The notes beneath the pieces were generated by a model. That model was not told where the DNA came from and made no database searches. It saw only the letters and a program-made list of their open reading frames with translations. Below, piece after piece: positions 36,447 through 44,406 of a stretch of DNA of 64,000 bases (within the stretch, counting starts at the first letter, position 1; each line of letters starts with the position of its first letter). The stretch covers positions 868,001 through 932,000 of the forward strand of contig NZ_JAHBAY010000001.1 of the NCBI RefSeq assembly GCF_018499875.1. Reading direction: 5' to 3'. This DNA is from Kineosporia corallincola (GTDB lineage Bacteria > Actinomycetota > Actinomycetes > Actinomycetales > Kineosporiaceae). The translations under genes were made by a program, and so were the position numbers.

Positions 36447-37531
36447 CGAATCTGTTCATCGCGCTGCTCCTGCTCGCGCTCAACTCGTTCTTCGTCGGTG
36501 CCGAGTTCGCGGTGATCTCGGCCCGGCGCAGCCAGGTCGAGCCGCTGGCCGACGCCGGCAGCCGGGCCGCCAAGACCGCGATGGCCGCCATGGAGCAGGT
36601 GTCGCTCATGCTGGCCTGCTGCCAGCTGGGCATCACGATCGCCTCGCTCGGCCTCGGTCTGGTGGCCGAGCCGGCGATCGCGCACCTGATCGAGGCGCCG
36701 GCCGAGGCCGCGCACCTGCCCGAAGGGCTGATCCACCCGCTGGCGTTCGCCATCGCCCTGGCGGTGGTGAGCTACCTGCACGTGGTGCTCGGCGAGATGG
36801 TGCCGAAGAACCTGGCCCTGGCCGGCCCGGACCGGGCGGTGCTGCTGCTGGCGCCGCCGCTGATGGCGGTGGCCCGGGCGGTGTCGCCGGTGATCCGACT
36901 GCTGAACTGGTTCGCCAACCACGCGGTGCGGATGCTGCGGGTGGAACCCAAGGACGAGGTCGCGGCCGCGTTCACGGCCGACGAGGTGGCCTCGATCGTC
37001 TCCGAGTCCACCCGCGAGGGCCTGCTCGACGACCACGGCCTGCTCACCGGGGCCCTGGAGTTCAGCGAGCTCTCGGCCGGTGACCTGATGATCGGCGTGA
37101 ACCGGCTGGTCTGCGTGCCGGTCGGCAGCACGCCCGGCGAGGTGGAGCGTCTGGTCACCCGCACCGGCTTCAGCCGGTTCCCGGTGGTGCGGCCCGAGCG
37201 GGGCGCTCCCGGCGAGGTGCTTGATGACGACGCACCGCTCGAGGTGATCGGCTATCTCCACCTGAAGGACCTGCTCTACGCGGACGACGAACGGCACGGC
37301 CAGCCGATCCCGGAGAAGCGGGTGCGCTCGCTGGTGACGGTCAGCTCGGACGACGAGGTGGAGGAGGCCCTGGCGACGATGCAGCGCGCGGGCAGCCACC
37401 TGGCCCGGGTCGTCGACCACGAGGGACGCACGCTGGGCGTGCTGTTCCTCGAGGACGTGCTGGAAGAGCTGGTCGGCGAGGTGCGGGACGCGACCCGGCG
37501 CGATCAGGGGCGGGCTCCCGCCCGCGCCTGA
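36443..37531 (+). CDS. CorC/HlyC-type CBS-domain membrane protein (second of pair)
   Basis: A 362-residue paralogue of the preceding gene: DUF21 domain (LFIALLLLALNSFFVGAEFAVISARRS; HVVLGEMVPKNLAL) and a CBS pair ending GVLFLEDVLEELVGEVRD. It lacks the C-terminal CorC_HlyC domain of its partner. Such two-gene sets are common in actinobacteria, and the coupling suggests a 1:1 complex. Metal-ion efflux is the family-level expectation. It is followed by a hairpin at 37564. Confidence 0.92.
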   Translation: MTNLFIALLLLALNSFFVGAEFAVISARRSQVEPLADAGSRAAKTAMAAMEQVSLMLACCQLGITIASLGLGLVAEPAIAHLIEAPAEAAHLPEGLIHPLAFAIALAVVSYLHVVLGEMVPKNLALAGPDRAVLLLAPPLMAVARAVSPVIRLLNWFANHAVRMLRVEPKDEVAAAFTADEVASIVSESTREGLLDDHGLLTGALEFSELSAGDLMIGVNRLVCVPVGSTPGEVERLVTRTGFSRFPVVRPERGAPGEVLDDDAPLEVIGYLHLKDLLYADDERHGQPIPEKRVRSLVTVSSDDEVEEALATMQRAGSHLARVVDHEGRTLGVLFLEDVLEELVGEVRDATRRDQGRAPARA

Positions 37532-37563
37532 TCTCCGGGCAGCTTCCGGGCAGCTTCCGGCAG

Positions 37564-37597
37564 AGAACGGTCATCTGGGTTTCCGGGTGGCCGTTCT
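37564..37597 (+). terminator. hairpin after the corC-type pair
   Basis: AGAACGG (37564-37570) pairs with CCGTTCT (37591-37597), with further weaker pairing inside, and TTGCGTT follows. It lies 33 bases after the stop of the second membrane protein. Confidence 0.65.
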
Positions 37598-37866
37598 TGC
37601 GTTCCGGCCCGGGTCCGGATGTTCGGCCGGGTTGTCCGGGTGTTCGGCCGAGTTTCGGAAAGGCGCGCCCGGTTCTGGCCGTGGCTGCCGCCGGATCGTG
37701 CACAAGAGTTCTGTGTCACATCAACGTTTTTACCGAGCGTGACTCGACATGTCGTTCCCGTGCTCAAAGGTCACGAAATCAATAACACTGGGTTGAGGTA
37801 GTCATACGTCTTGTGCGGGATATTGGACGTCGTACGAACGGGTTAAGCCTCACACGGCGTCCCAAC
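37598..37866. other. long leader region before the VanY-like gene
   Basis: About 270 bases with local AT-rich stretches and no gene. I looked for the c-di-AMP (ydaO) riboswitch that often precedes actinobacterial cell-wall hydrolases and could not recognise its conserved blocks. Several inverted repeats are possible, but none is compelling. Confidence 0.35.
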
Positions 37867-37897
37867 TTGATTTACCCCCGTCGCGGGCCTTTATAGT
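37867..37897 (+). promoter_or_regulatory. vegetative-type promoter before the VanY-like gene
   Basis: TTGATT (37867-37872) and TATAGT (37892-37897) are near-consensus -35 and -10 boxes in an AT-rich pocket, although the 19-base spacer is long. The predicted start near 37904 leaves a ~70-base leader to the GTG at 37973. Confidence 0.6.
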
Positions 37898-37972
37898 TCC
37901 GTGACTCTTCACCCAGAGTGCGGTAGGTAGGAACCCCCTCCACCTCCCTTCAGCCCTCCAGGAGGATGACCG

Positions 37973-38845
37973 GTGCCGTCGCATCGCGCCGACACAGCAG
38001 GCCCTGCGTTACGACCCCGCAACAACCGGGGTTCGCGGTCCGCAGGATCGCAGCGTCGCTCAGTTTCAGGCTCCACGCGCCGTCCGGTTCGCAAGCCGGG
38101 TAGCTCGCTCAGCGCTCCACAGGTCGGCATCGCCGGTGCCCTCGGTATCGCCACGATCGCCGCGCCCATCAGTGGCGCGATGGCTGACTCGGTGCCGGTC
38201 AAGGCTCAGGTCAACCAGATCAGCAGCACGGTCACGGCCGTGTCCGCGGTGTCCTTCCCGGCCCGTGCCGACGCAGCGGGTGTGGGCGTCATGGCGCTGT
38301 CGGTGGTTCCCGCCGACACCACGGTGGCCGACACCCCCGATCTGCTCGCCGCTCCCAAGACGATCATCGTCAGCGGCACGGCCTCCCGCTCCAACGAGCG
38401 CTCCGTGCTGCCCGGTTGCAGCGGCGTGGCCACCACCACCACGGCGAGCAACGGTCAGCTGCCCGACAGCTCGCTCTGCACGCTGTGGGACTCCGACCAC
38501 CGGTTGCGGGCCGATGCCGCGGTCGCGCTGGCGAAGCTCAACATCGCTTACAAGCAGGAGTTCGGCACCGACATCTGCCTGACCGACTCCTACCGCACGC
38601 TGGCGGAGCAGTACTCGGTCAAGGCCCGCAAGCCCACGCTCGCGGCCACGCCGGGCACCAGCGAACACGGCTGGGGTCTGGCTGCCGACCTGGGTTGCGG
38701 CGTCGAGACCGGCACCAGCAATGCCAAGTTCCAGTGGCTCGCCGACAATGCCGGCGCCTACGGCTGGGAGAACCCGGACTGGGCCAAGGTCGGCGGCGGT
38801 GGCCCGTACGAGCCGTGGCACTGGGAGTACACGGCCGGCGAATGA
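37973..38845 (+). CDS. secreted VanY-like D-Ala-D-Ala carboxypeptidase (M15)
   Basis: A 290-residue exported peptidase. A long basic N-region (about 45 residues) precedes a hydrophobic segment (VGIAGALGIATIAAPISGAMA), so it is a signal peptide or anchor. A Ser/Thr/Ala linker then leads to the M15 domain with zinc motif SEHGWGLAADLGCG (His and Asp ligands) and catalytic EPWHWEY near the C-terminus, so all key residues are present. It should trim the D-Ala terminus of peptidoglycan stems or mature muropeptides. The GTG start has a perfect AGGAGG site at 37960. Two Cys near residues 147 and 167 may pair. Confidence 0.9.
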   Translation: MPSHRADTAGPALRPRNNRGSRSAGSQRRSVSGSTRRPVRKPGSSLSAPQVGIAGALGIATIAAPISGAMADSVPVKAQVNQISSTVTAVSAVSFPARADAAGVGVMALSVVPADTTVADTPDLLAAPKTIIVSGTASRSNERSVLPGCSGVATTTTASNGQLPDSSLCTLWDSDHRLRADAAVALAKLNIAYKQEFGTDICLTDSYRTLAEQYSVKARKPTLAATPGTSEHGWGLAADLGCGVETGTSNAKFQWLADNAGAYGWENPDWAKVGGGGPYEPWHWEYTAGE

Positions 38846-38852
38846 TCTCGGC

Positions 38853-38884
38853 TCGCGGGGTCCTGCTTCGGCAGGGCCCCGCGA
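38853..38884 (+). terminator. intrinsic terminator with UUCG tetraloop
   Basis: A 14-bp stem (38853-38866 with 38871-38884, one G-U pair) is closed by the extra-stable C(TTCG)G tetraloop, and ACGTTTTG follows. It is eight bases after the VanY-like stop codon. Confidence 0.93.
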
Positions 38885-39560
38885 ACGTTTTGCTGACATA
38901 CCCGCGGCCAGCGTTTCGGCGACTCCAGCGGCGGCCGGGTCGCGCGGGTCGGCAGTTCTCCCCCTGGTCCGTGGCGGAAAGGGTTCCACGGGCCAGGCTG
39001 CCGTTCGCTGCGGATGACCGTCCCCGGGGCGGCCGAATCACTGACCGCGGGTGGCACTGTGCACTTGTCAGGTGCTGCCTGCCTGTTGCTCAGGGGTGAG
39101 TGCTTCTGGTTCGGGGTTTTCACGCTGGTGCTCGCTTCAGGGGTGGGCTCACAGCGTTGGTGGATCGTTTCTGGAACGTCGCCGCACTGACCGCGTGATC
39201 GCTGGTCCGGGGCGGTGGTTCTTCTTGCTGCGGTACTGCTTTGGTGCCGCACGACTCCCGTGCATCACACGGACTCCCGTGCTCGGCCCCGTGGGTGGAA
39301 CTCTGGTGCGGGCCGACTGCCCCATCGTCTGTTCCGGCTGAAACGCTTGGCCCGCGCCTGCTTCTCGACGCCGGACCCGAAGAACGTTCAAGTGTTCAGA
39401 TGTTTCCGTGGTGCTGGCCGTTCAGGTGACCCTGGTGCGGCCCGGTAACAACGGGCTCGACTCGGCTGCCACATTCCCGGACGGTGCTTGGTGTTTCGAT
39501 GGTGCAGAGGTGCTGTGCTGCTGAAATGCTGTGGTGCTGCGGAGGATCTGCTGATCGAGG
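38885..39560. other. long non-coding interval before whiB
   Basis: About 675 bases between convergent genes without a credible gene. Short frames here lack ribosome sites and codon bias. The right end (39490-39545) is a GCTG/GGTG-rich simple stretch just beyond the whiB stop. No tRNA or known RNA motif was recognised. Confidence 0.4.
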
Positions 39561-39887
39561 TCAGCTGGCTTCGCGGAGCTGAGCGTTCTTGCGGGCCTCG
39601 CGACGCTCCTTGCGCTCGGCGCTGTAGATCGCCTCACGGTCTTCTTCCGTGAGACCGCCCCACACGCCGTACGGTTCGCGAACCGAAAGGCCGTGCTCGC
39701 GGCACTGATCCATCACCGGGCAGCCGGCGCACACGGCGACCGCGGCGGCGTCACGCTTGTGACGGGCCGGGCCGCGCTCACCCTCGGGGTGGAAGAAGAG
39801 CTGGGGGTCGGCCTCGCGGCACGCGCCCTGGTACTGCCACTCCCAGACGTCAGCGACGGGAACGGGAAGTCGGGAAAGCTCGGCCAT
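39561..39887 (-). CDS. WhiB family iron-sulphur regulator, WhiB3/WhiD-like
   Basis: A 108-residue WhiB protein. The [4Fe-4S] ligands are Cys in GACREAD and the CAGCPVMDQC cluster, and the G[VI]WGG turn reads YGVWGGLTEEDRE, followed by a basic C-terminal helix (RKERREARKNAQ) for DNA or RNA polymerase contact. LPVPVADVWEWQYQGACR and FFHPEGERG place it with the WhiB3/WhiD group rather than WhiB1. In relatives these respond to redox or nitric oxide and control sporulation or lipid and redox balance. The ATG follows GGAGG. The upstream region carries inverted repeats overlapping a predicted promoter. Confidence 0.93.
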   Translation of the reverse strand: MAELSRLPVPVADVWEWQYQGACREADPQLFFHPEGERGPARHKRDAAAVAVCAGCPVMDQCREHGLSVREPYGVWGGLTEEDREAIYSAERKERREARKNAQLREAS

Positions 39888-39910
39888 CAGGTCCTCCGCT
39901 GTAGTGCAGT

Positions 39911-39971
39911 GATCGGCCGCCTCGGCCGATCGGGTGGTTAGACCTTACTAACCGAGTCAGTCATTGTTCAA
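39911..39971 (-). promoter_or_regulatory. whiB promoter with two inverted repeats
   Basis: On the minus strand TTGAAC (39971-39966) and TAAGGT (39947-39942) are spaced by 18 bases. The -10 box sits inside GGTTAG-N6-CTAACC (39936-39953), and GATCGGCCG-N3-CGGCCGATC (39911-39931) lies just downstream. Both look like operator sites of dimeric regulators. Confidence 0.6.
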
Positions 39972-40484
39972 GCCCTTCGCTCCGAAACTTGTTCAGGAGT
40001 ACTTCAAGGTTGCCGTCCGGGAGGTGAATCGCTTCGGACCGACGGGTGTCGCACAACTTTGTCGACGTGTCTGGTCCGGAAACCTCATTTGGCCACTGAG
40101 CTGCGGATATCTGCTGATTGACGGTCATGATCAGGTTGTTGAACAACCCGATGGAGTGGGTTGTTCAGGACCTTGGACCGGGGCGCATCGGTTCGTTCGG
40201 ATCGGTGCACGAAGCGCTCAACGGCGAAGCGATTCACGGGCGTGTCGCGCTTGTGCAACGGTTCACGAGGGTCCGGATGGGCGGGCTGAAGCGATTCGCA
40301 GGGCTGCTCTGAAGCGGTTTGTGCCCTTGCATCGATTCGGTTCGGGGTGTGGCCGGTGATGATGGCGATTCGCGAGCTGGTGCGGATGGTGAGTGCGCGG
40401 GATCTGGCTCGGCAGTGCGGAATACGGGCGCGAGCGCGAGCGCGGGTGCGAGGCGCGCGGATGCGAGGTGGGCTGTTGGGGCGG
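39972..40484. other. non-coding interval with TTGTTCA motifs
   Basis: No credible gene. TTGTTCA recurs at about 39964, 39990 and 40160, and the 15-base palindrome GGTTGTTGAACAACC lies at 40134-40148. A 64-residue frame from 40118 lacks a ribosome site and is not accepted. Function unknown. Confidence 0.35.
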
Positions 40485-40605
40485 GCGGACGTGGGCGGAC
40501 GTGGGCCGGATGGGTGTGGTGTGAGCGGATGGGTGTGGGCGGACGTGGGCCGGATGGGTGTGGCCGAATGGGTGTGGGCGGATGGGTGTGGGCGGATGGG
40601 TGTGG
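40485..40605. repeat. G-rich tandem repeat (14-bp and 10-bp units)
   Basis: Array of GCGGATGGGTGTGG (14 bp, about four to five copies including two perfect neighbours at the right end) interspersed with GCGGACGTGG (10 bp). The plus strand carries many GGG runs and could form G-quadruplexes. It lies 17 bases beyond the stop of the minus-strand hydrolase. Confidence 0.85.
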
Positions 40606-40621
40606 CGGCGCCCGTCCAGGA

Positions 40622-41425
40622 TCAGGCGGTAGGCGTTGTCAGGAAGGACGTGACGGTCTCCAGCGTGCGGGGCTCGCGGAGGATGCTGCCGTGGGTGGCG
40701 CCGTCGACGATGAGTAGCTCGGCCCCGGGCAATACCTGGTGCACGTGCTCGGCCGCTTGCACCCTCTCCCGGTCGAGGGAGCCGACGATCAGCTGCGTGG
40801 GCACGGTGAAGTGCTTGAGGCTCTCGTCGTCCACCCCCGGGTCTTCTTCGGAGCGGGCCATGTAGGCGGCCAGGGCCTGGGCGTCGTTCGCGGCGAAGGC
40901 GTGGCGGGTGGCCGGGTCGACCTGCTCGCCGGTCCAGGACTGCCAGCCCTCCAGGAAACCCTCCATGCCACCCTCCCGCAGAGCGGTGATGCAGCCCGGG
41001 AAGAACACCCGGTCGAACGCCCCCTTCTCGGTGCCCGCCGCGCCGGCGATGCTGACGAAACGGTTCACCCGCGTCGGATGTGCCGTGCCCAGGGAGAAGC
41101 CGATCCGGCCACCGAGCGAGTATCCGACGTAGTCGGCCGCGCCGGTCTCCGTCCGGTCGAGTACGGCCACCAGATCGGCCACGAAAGCATCCATGCTGTA
41201 GGCGGTCTCGTGGTGCGGACCGTCGCTGCGCCCGTGCCCCCGCAGGTCGACCGTGATCACGGTGTGCGTGCGGTTCAGCGCCCGCACGTATCCGAATCCG
41301 CGCCAGATGGCCTGTGAGAGCGCGGTGCCGTGTGACAGCACCACCGTCGGGGCGCCCTCCGCCTCACTGCGAAAGGTGCGGTAGGCGATGCGCGTGCCGT
41401 CGACCGGGCTGTTCACGGAATCCAC
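40622..41425 (-). CDS. alpha/beta hydrolase
   Basis: A 267-residue alpha/beta hydrolase of the MhpC/BioH-like group. The oxyanion segment is LSHGTALSQAIW, the nucleophile elbow GYSLGGRIGFSL (Ser105 approx.), the acid is near VGSLDRERV, and the His is in GATHGSIL, so a full Ser-Asp-His triad is likely. RGHGRSDGP is typical of the family. It stands alone between two tandem-repeat arrays at 40485-40605 and 41470-41630. Substrate unknown. Confidence 0.87.
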   Translation of the reverse strand: MDSVNSPVDGTRIAYRTFRSEAEGAPTVVLSHGTALSQAIWRGFGYVRALNRTHTVITVDLRGHGRSDGPHHETAYSMDAFVADLVAVLDRTETGAADYVGYSLGGRIGFSLGTAHPTRVNRFVSIAGAAGTEKGAFDRVFFPGCITALREGGMEGFLEGWQSWTGEQVDPATRHAFAANDAQALAAYMARSEEDPGVDDESLKHFTVPTQLIVGSLDRERVQAAEHVHQVLPGAELLIVDGATHGSILREPRTLETVTSFLTTPTA

Positions 41426-41469
41426 AGCCTGACGGTACCGGGGCTGTGCGGCCCTGCGCCGGGCTGTGC

Positions 41470-41630
41470 GGGGCAGGGCGGGGCTGTTGTGCGGGGCAGG
41501 GCGGGGCTGTTGTGCGGGGCTGTGCGGGGCTGTTGTGCGGGGCCGTGCAGGGGCTTGTTCGGAGGTGTGCGCGAATTGGTCAGAGGGGTGGCGCGAGCTG
41601 TTCGGGGGTGTGCGAGCTGTTCTGGGGTGT
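41470..41630. repeat. tandem repeats of 23 bp and 19 bp
   Basis: Three 23-bp units at 41470, 41493 and 41516 (first two identical; core GGGCGGGGCTGTTGTGC) and a decayed fourth at 41539. Two 19-bp units follow at 41593 and 41612 (GCGAGCTGTTCGGGGGTGT and one variant). The array fills the interval between the hydrolase start and the NDH-2 stop, and may be strain-variable. Confidence 0.85.
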
Positions 41631-41634
41631 GTGA

Positions 41635-42960
41635 TCAGTGCTGAGGCGTTTCGGGGGAGTCGGAGGCGAGCGGGACGGAGCGGCCCCGCACCAGCGACAG
41701 TTCGGCTGATTCACGTGGCAGCGCCAGGTTGAGGGCCCAGTCGGCAGCCGTGCGCACCCGGTTGCCCGGCATCGAAAGCAGGTGATAGCCGCGGGTGATC
41801 GCCTTCGCGGGCAGGCCGGACAAGGGAATCCGCAACGGGTTCGCCGCCGCCTGCGGCCCGCCCAGATCGACCACGAAGCCCAGGTCATGATGGCGGTAGG
41901 CCTTGCGCTCGCCGTGCCCGAACGAGGCCGCGACATTGGCCGCGGCCCGCTTGCCCTGACGGGTGGCGTGCTGGGCCGTCATGGCGGTGGTCTCGCCCGG
42001 CCGGGTCAGGTCGGGAACCGCCGCGATGTCGCCGCAGGCGAAGACCTCGGGATGGCCTGGCACACCGAGATACTCGTCGACCACGAGGCGCCCCTTCTGC
42101 AACGGCAGGCCCAGGTCGGACACCAGAGGATCGGGCTGCACGCCGACGCACCAGATCAGGCTGCGGGTGCGCACGAAGTCGCCGGAGGTCAGCCGAACCC
42201 CTTCCGCTGTGGCCTCTTTGACCGTGGTGCCCATGAGAACCTCGACGCCGCGCTGCCGCAGCACCTGGTCGGACGAGCGGGACAGCCGCTCGTCGAGCGT
42301 GGGCAGAACCCGGTCGGCCGTGTCGAGCAGCAGCCAGCGCACCTGCTGCCCGGCCAGGCGGGGGCGGTCGGCCAACAGGGTGTCGGTGATGAGCGGGCCC
42401 TGGGCCGCGACCTCGGTGCCCGTGTAGCCGGCGCCGGCCACGACGAACGTGCAGCGCTGATCCCGCTCGGCCTGGTCGTCGGTGGTGTCGGCCAGGGCGA
42501 TCTGCCGGGTGATGTGATCGCGCAGGTACACGGCCTCGGGGATGCCCCGGAAGCCGTGCGCGAACTCGCTCACGCCCGGGATGGGCAGCAGCTTGTTCAC
42601 GCTGCCCGCCGCCAGCACCAGCCGGTCGTAGCCGAGGGTGCCGGTGCGCTGCTCCGGATCGAGATAGCTCACGGTGCGGCCGCCCAGGTCGATGTTCTCG
42701 ACCGACCCGAGCACCAACCGCACCTTGGGCAGCACCTCCGACAACGACACAGCGATGCGCCGGGGATCGAGCGTGCCGGCCGCCACCTCGGGCAACAGCG
42801 GCAGGTAGAGGAAGTAGTTGGTCGGGTTGACGAGCACGATCTCGGCCGCGTCGCCTGCGGTTCTGCTCAGTGCGCGAGCGGCCTCGAACCCGGCGAACCC
42901 GGCCCCGACGATGACGATCCTGGCGCGACCGCGCTGGGCGAAAGCAGCATCCGTGATCAT
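41635..42960 (-). CDS. ndh: type II NADH dehydrogenase (NDH-2)
   Basis: A 441-residue single-subunit FAD enzyme that passes electrons from NADH to quinone at the membrane without proton pumping. The FAD-binding motif is VIVGAGFAGFEAARAL near residue 17, the NADH motif VVAGAGYTGTEVA near 170, and the FAD-closing segment VFACGDIAAVPD near 315. The AQHATRQGKRAAANV block and amphipathic C-terminus fit NDH-2. The last ~25 residues are Ser/Pro-rich. It starts with an ATG with no strong ribosome site. An alternative is a sulphide:quinone-like oxidoreductase, judged less likely. Confidence 0.9.
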   Translation of the reverse strand: MITDAAFAQRGRARIVIVGAGFAGFEAARALSRTAGDAAEIVLVNPTNYFLYLPLLPEVAAGTLDPRRIAVSLSEVLPKVRLVLGSVENIDLGGRTVSYLDPEQRTGTLGYDRLVLAAGSVNKLLPIPGVSEFAHGFRGIPEAVYLRDHITRQIALADTTDDQAERDQRCTFVVAGAGYTGTEVAAQGPLITDTLLADRPRLAGQQVRWLLLDTADRVLPTLDERLSRSSDQVLRQRGVEVLMGTTVKEATAEGVRLTSGDFVRTRSLIWCVGVQPDPLVSDLGLPLQKGRLVVDEYLGVPGHPEVFACGDIAAVPDLTRPGETTAMTAQHATRQGKRAAANVAASFGHGERKAYRHHDLGFVVDLGGPQAAANPLRIPLSGLPAKAITRGYHLLSMPGNRVRTAADWALNLALPRESAELSLVRGRSVPLASDSPETPQH

Positions 42961-43014
42961 TCCTGGACCCTAAGTCGCATAACGCGGCCGTGCCCCTTCT
43001 CGTGGCACCTGTCT

Positions 43015-43755
43015 CTACGCCGCCGCACCGCTGGACTCCAGGTCGAGCAGGGTCTGCTTCGCCGCCGGCCCACCGACGTACTGACCTGTCGAACCGTCGC
43101 TACGAACCACCCGATGGCACGGAACCACCACGGGCAGAGGGTTTTTGGCACAGGCCGTGCCCACCGCCCGCACCGCCTTGGGGCTGCCCGCGGCCGCGGC
43201 CACGGCCGCGTAACTGGCGGTGCTGCCATAGGCGATGGTCTGGAGCTGCATCAGCACGTCGTGCCGGAACGCCCCGCGGGCCAGGCGCAGATCGAGGGGC
43301 ACGTCGAAGCTGTGCCGCTCACCCCGCAGGTATTCGTCGATCTGCTGGGCGACCCGGTCTAGGCGCTCGGGCGCGTGCAGAATGCGGGGCCCGATGCGTT
43401 CCGCGAGTTCGGTGAGGATCTTCTGGTGCCCCTCCACCGCGTAGGCCACCCGCACCAGTCCCAGAGGAGTGGCCGCGAGCAGCAGCGGGCCGAGGTCGGT
43501 CTCGATGGTGCGGTAGGCGACATCGATGAGGCCACGCTCGCTCGCCGCCTGGGCCAGCCGGGCGCGCAGTGCGCTCTGGTGATCGGCGATGTCGCCCGGC
43601 CCCTCGCCGGTGCCGCGGTCGAGCAGATCGACCAGGGCCTGTTCCAGCAGACTGAGATCGGCGTCCGGCACGGTGGCCGCCTCCTCTTCGCGTGCCGACA
43701 GTTCGGGCAGACGCGGAAACAGGTTCAGGATCTCGGGATTCCAGGTCTTGGTCAT
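43015..43755 (-). CDS. ogt: Ogt-type O6-alkylguanine-DNA alkyltransferase with N-terminal extension
   Basis: A 246-residue protein. The C-terminal ~165 residues are a complete alkyltransferase: the N-terminal RNase-H-like part (TDLGPLLLAATPLGLVRVAY), the helix-turn-helix (YAAVAAAAGSPKAVRAVGTACAKNP) and active site PLPVVVPCHRVVRSDG with the acceptor Cys. Residues 1-85 form an extra helical segment (LPELSAREEEAATVPDADLS), unlike standard Ogt. ATG at 43755 follows AGGAG and overlaps the stop of an ECF sigma gene by four bases, so the repair protein and sigma factor are made together. The extension could bind the sigma factor; that is inference. Confidence 0.88.
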   Translation of the reverse strand: MTKTWNPEILNLFPRLPELSAREEEAATVPDADLSLLEQALVDLLDRGTGEGPGDIADHQSALRARLAQAASERGLIDVAYRTIETDLGPLLLAATPLGLVRVAYAVEGHQKILTELAERIGPRILHAPERLDRVAQQIDEYLRGERHSFDVPLDLRLARGAFRHDVLMQLQTIAYGSTASYAAVAAAAGSPKAVRAVGTACAKNPLPVVVPCHRVVRSDGSTGQYVGGPAAKQTLLDLESSGAAA

Positions 43756-44321
43756 GATTTCTCCTGAGGCTGGAAGACGCCGCGCAGTGTGGCGATGCCG
43801 TCGGACGCGGCCCGGCGCGCCGCCGTGACCGAGCAACCGAGGATCGCCGCCACCTCGGTGTAGGGAAGCCCGGCCACGTGGTGATAGGCCACGGCCTGCC
43901 GCTGGCGCAGAGGCAGGCCCAGCACCGCGGGCCAGGGGTCGAGCATGTGATCGTCGAGAGGAACGGCAGCCAGATCGTCGATGCCGTTCAGCCGGCCTTC
44001 CAGACCGAGGGCGATGGTGTGCCCGAGGGCCACCTCGTCGACGGTCTCTTCGGGGGGATCGCTGCCGCCGGGCAGCTCCGGCACCGGCACCGGGTGCCGG
44101 GACAGCAACCTGATCTGGTCGACGGCCTTGCGATGGGCGATGGTGACCAGCCAGGCCTCGACATTGCTGTCGGGAGCCAGCGCCGGATAGGCACTCAGCG
44201 CGGCGAGAAAGGTTTCTGACCAGGCATCGTCTGCGGCGACCGGACCGACGACCGCACGACAGACCCGCAGGACGGTGGGGCCATGGCGCTCGACCACGCG
44301 CTCGAAGGGTTCTCGCTTCAC
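43752..44321 (-). CDS. ECF sigma factor coupled to ogt
   Basis: A 189-residue sigma-70 family factor. Region 2 is recognisable (ERVVERHGPTVLRVCRAVV, DDAWSETFLAAL, VEAWLVTIAHRKAVDQIRLL), and region 4 reads LPLRQRQAVAYHHVAGLPYTEVAAILGCSVTAARRAASDGIATL. GTG at 44321 (VKREPFERVV) is chosen; the longer frame to 44471 has no sigma-like sequence. It overlaps ogt by ATGA and no separate anti-sigma gene is visible. The expected role is alkylation- or DNA-damage-responsive transcription, inferred from the partner gene. Confidence 0.85.
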   Translation of the reverse strand: MKREPFERVVERHGPTVLRVCRAVVGPVAADDAWSETFLAALSAYPALAPDSNVEAWLVTIAHRKAVDQIRLLSRHPVPVPELPGGSDPPEETVDEVALGHTIALGLEGRLNGIDDLAAVPLDDHMLDPWPAVLGLPLRQRQAVAYHHVAGLPYTEVAAILGCSVTAARRAASDGIATLRGVFQPQEKS

Positions 44322-44406
44322 AGTAGGTAAACGCCCCCCAGCCCCCGAACGTGAGGTCCCCCTGAGAATCTTTCCAGGCACCCGCACCCGAACCAAATGA
44401 GGACCG

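Noticed and set aside
37598-37972. Possible c-di-AMP (ydaO) riboswitch before the VanY-like peptidase
   Set aside because: Location fits the usual pattern, but the conserved motif blocks could not be recognised, so it is not claimed.
38885-39560. Small frames downstream of the VanY-like gene
   Set aside because: None has a ribosome site, coding bias or recognisable product.
40118-40312. 64-codon frame near whiB
   Set aside because: No ribosome site and no similarity; it contains a palindrome in its first codons, more consistent with a regulatory interval.
40485-41630. Possible CRISPR array
   Set aside because: The repeats are directly adjacent, 10-23 bp long, without unique spacers, and no cas gene is present, so they are minisatellites.
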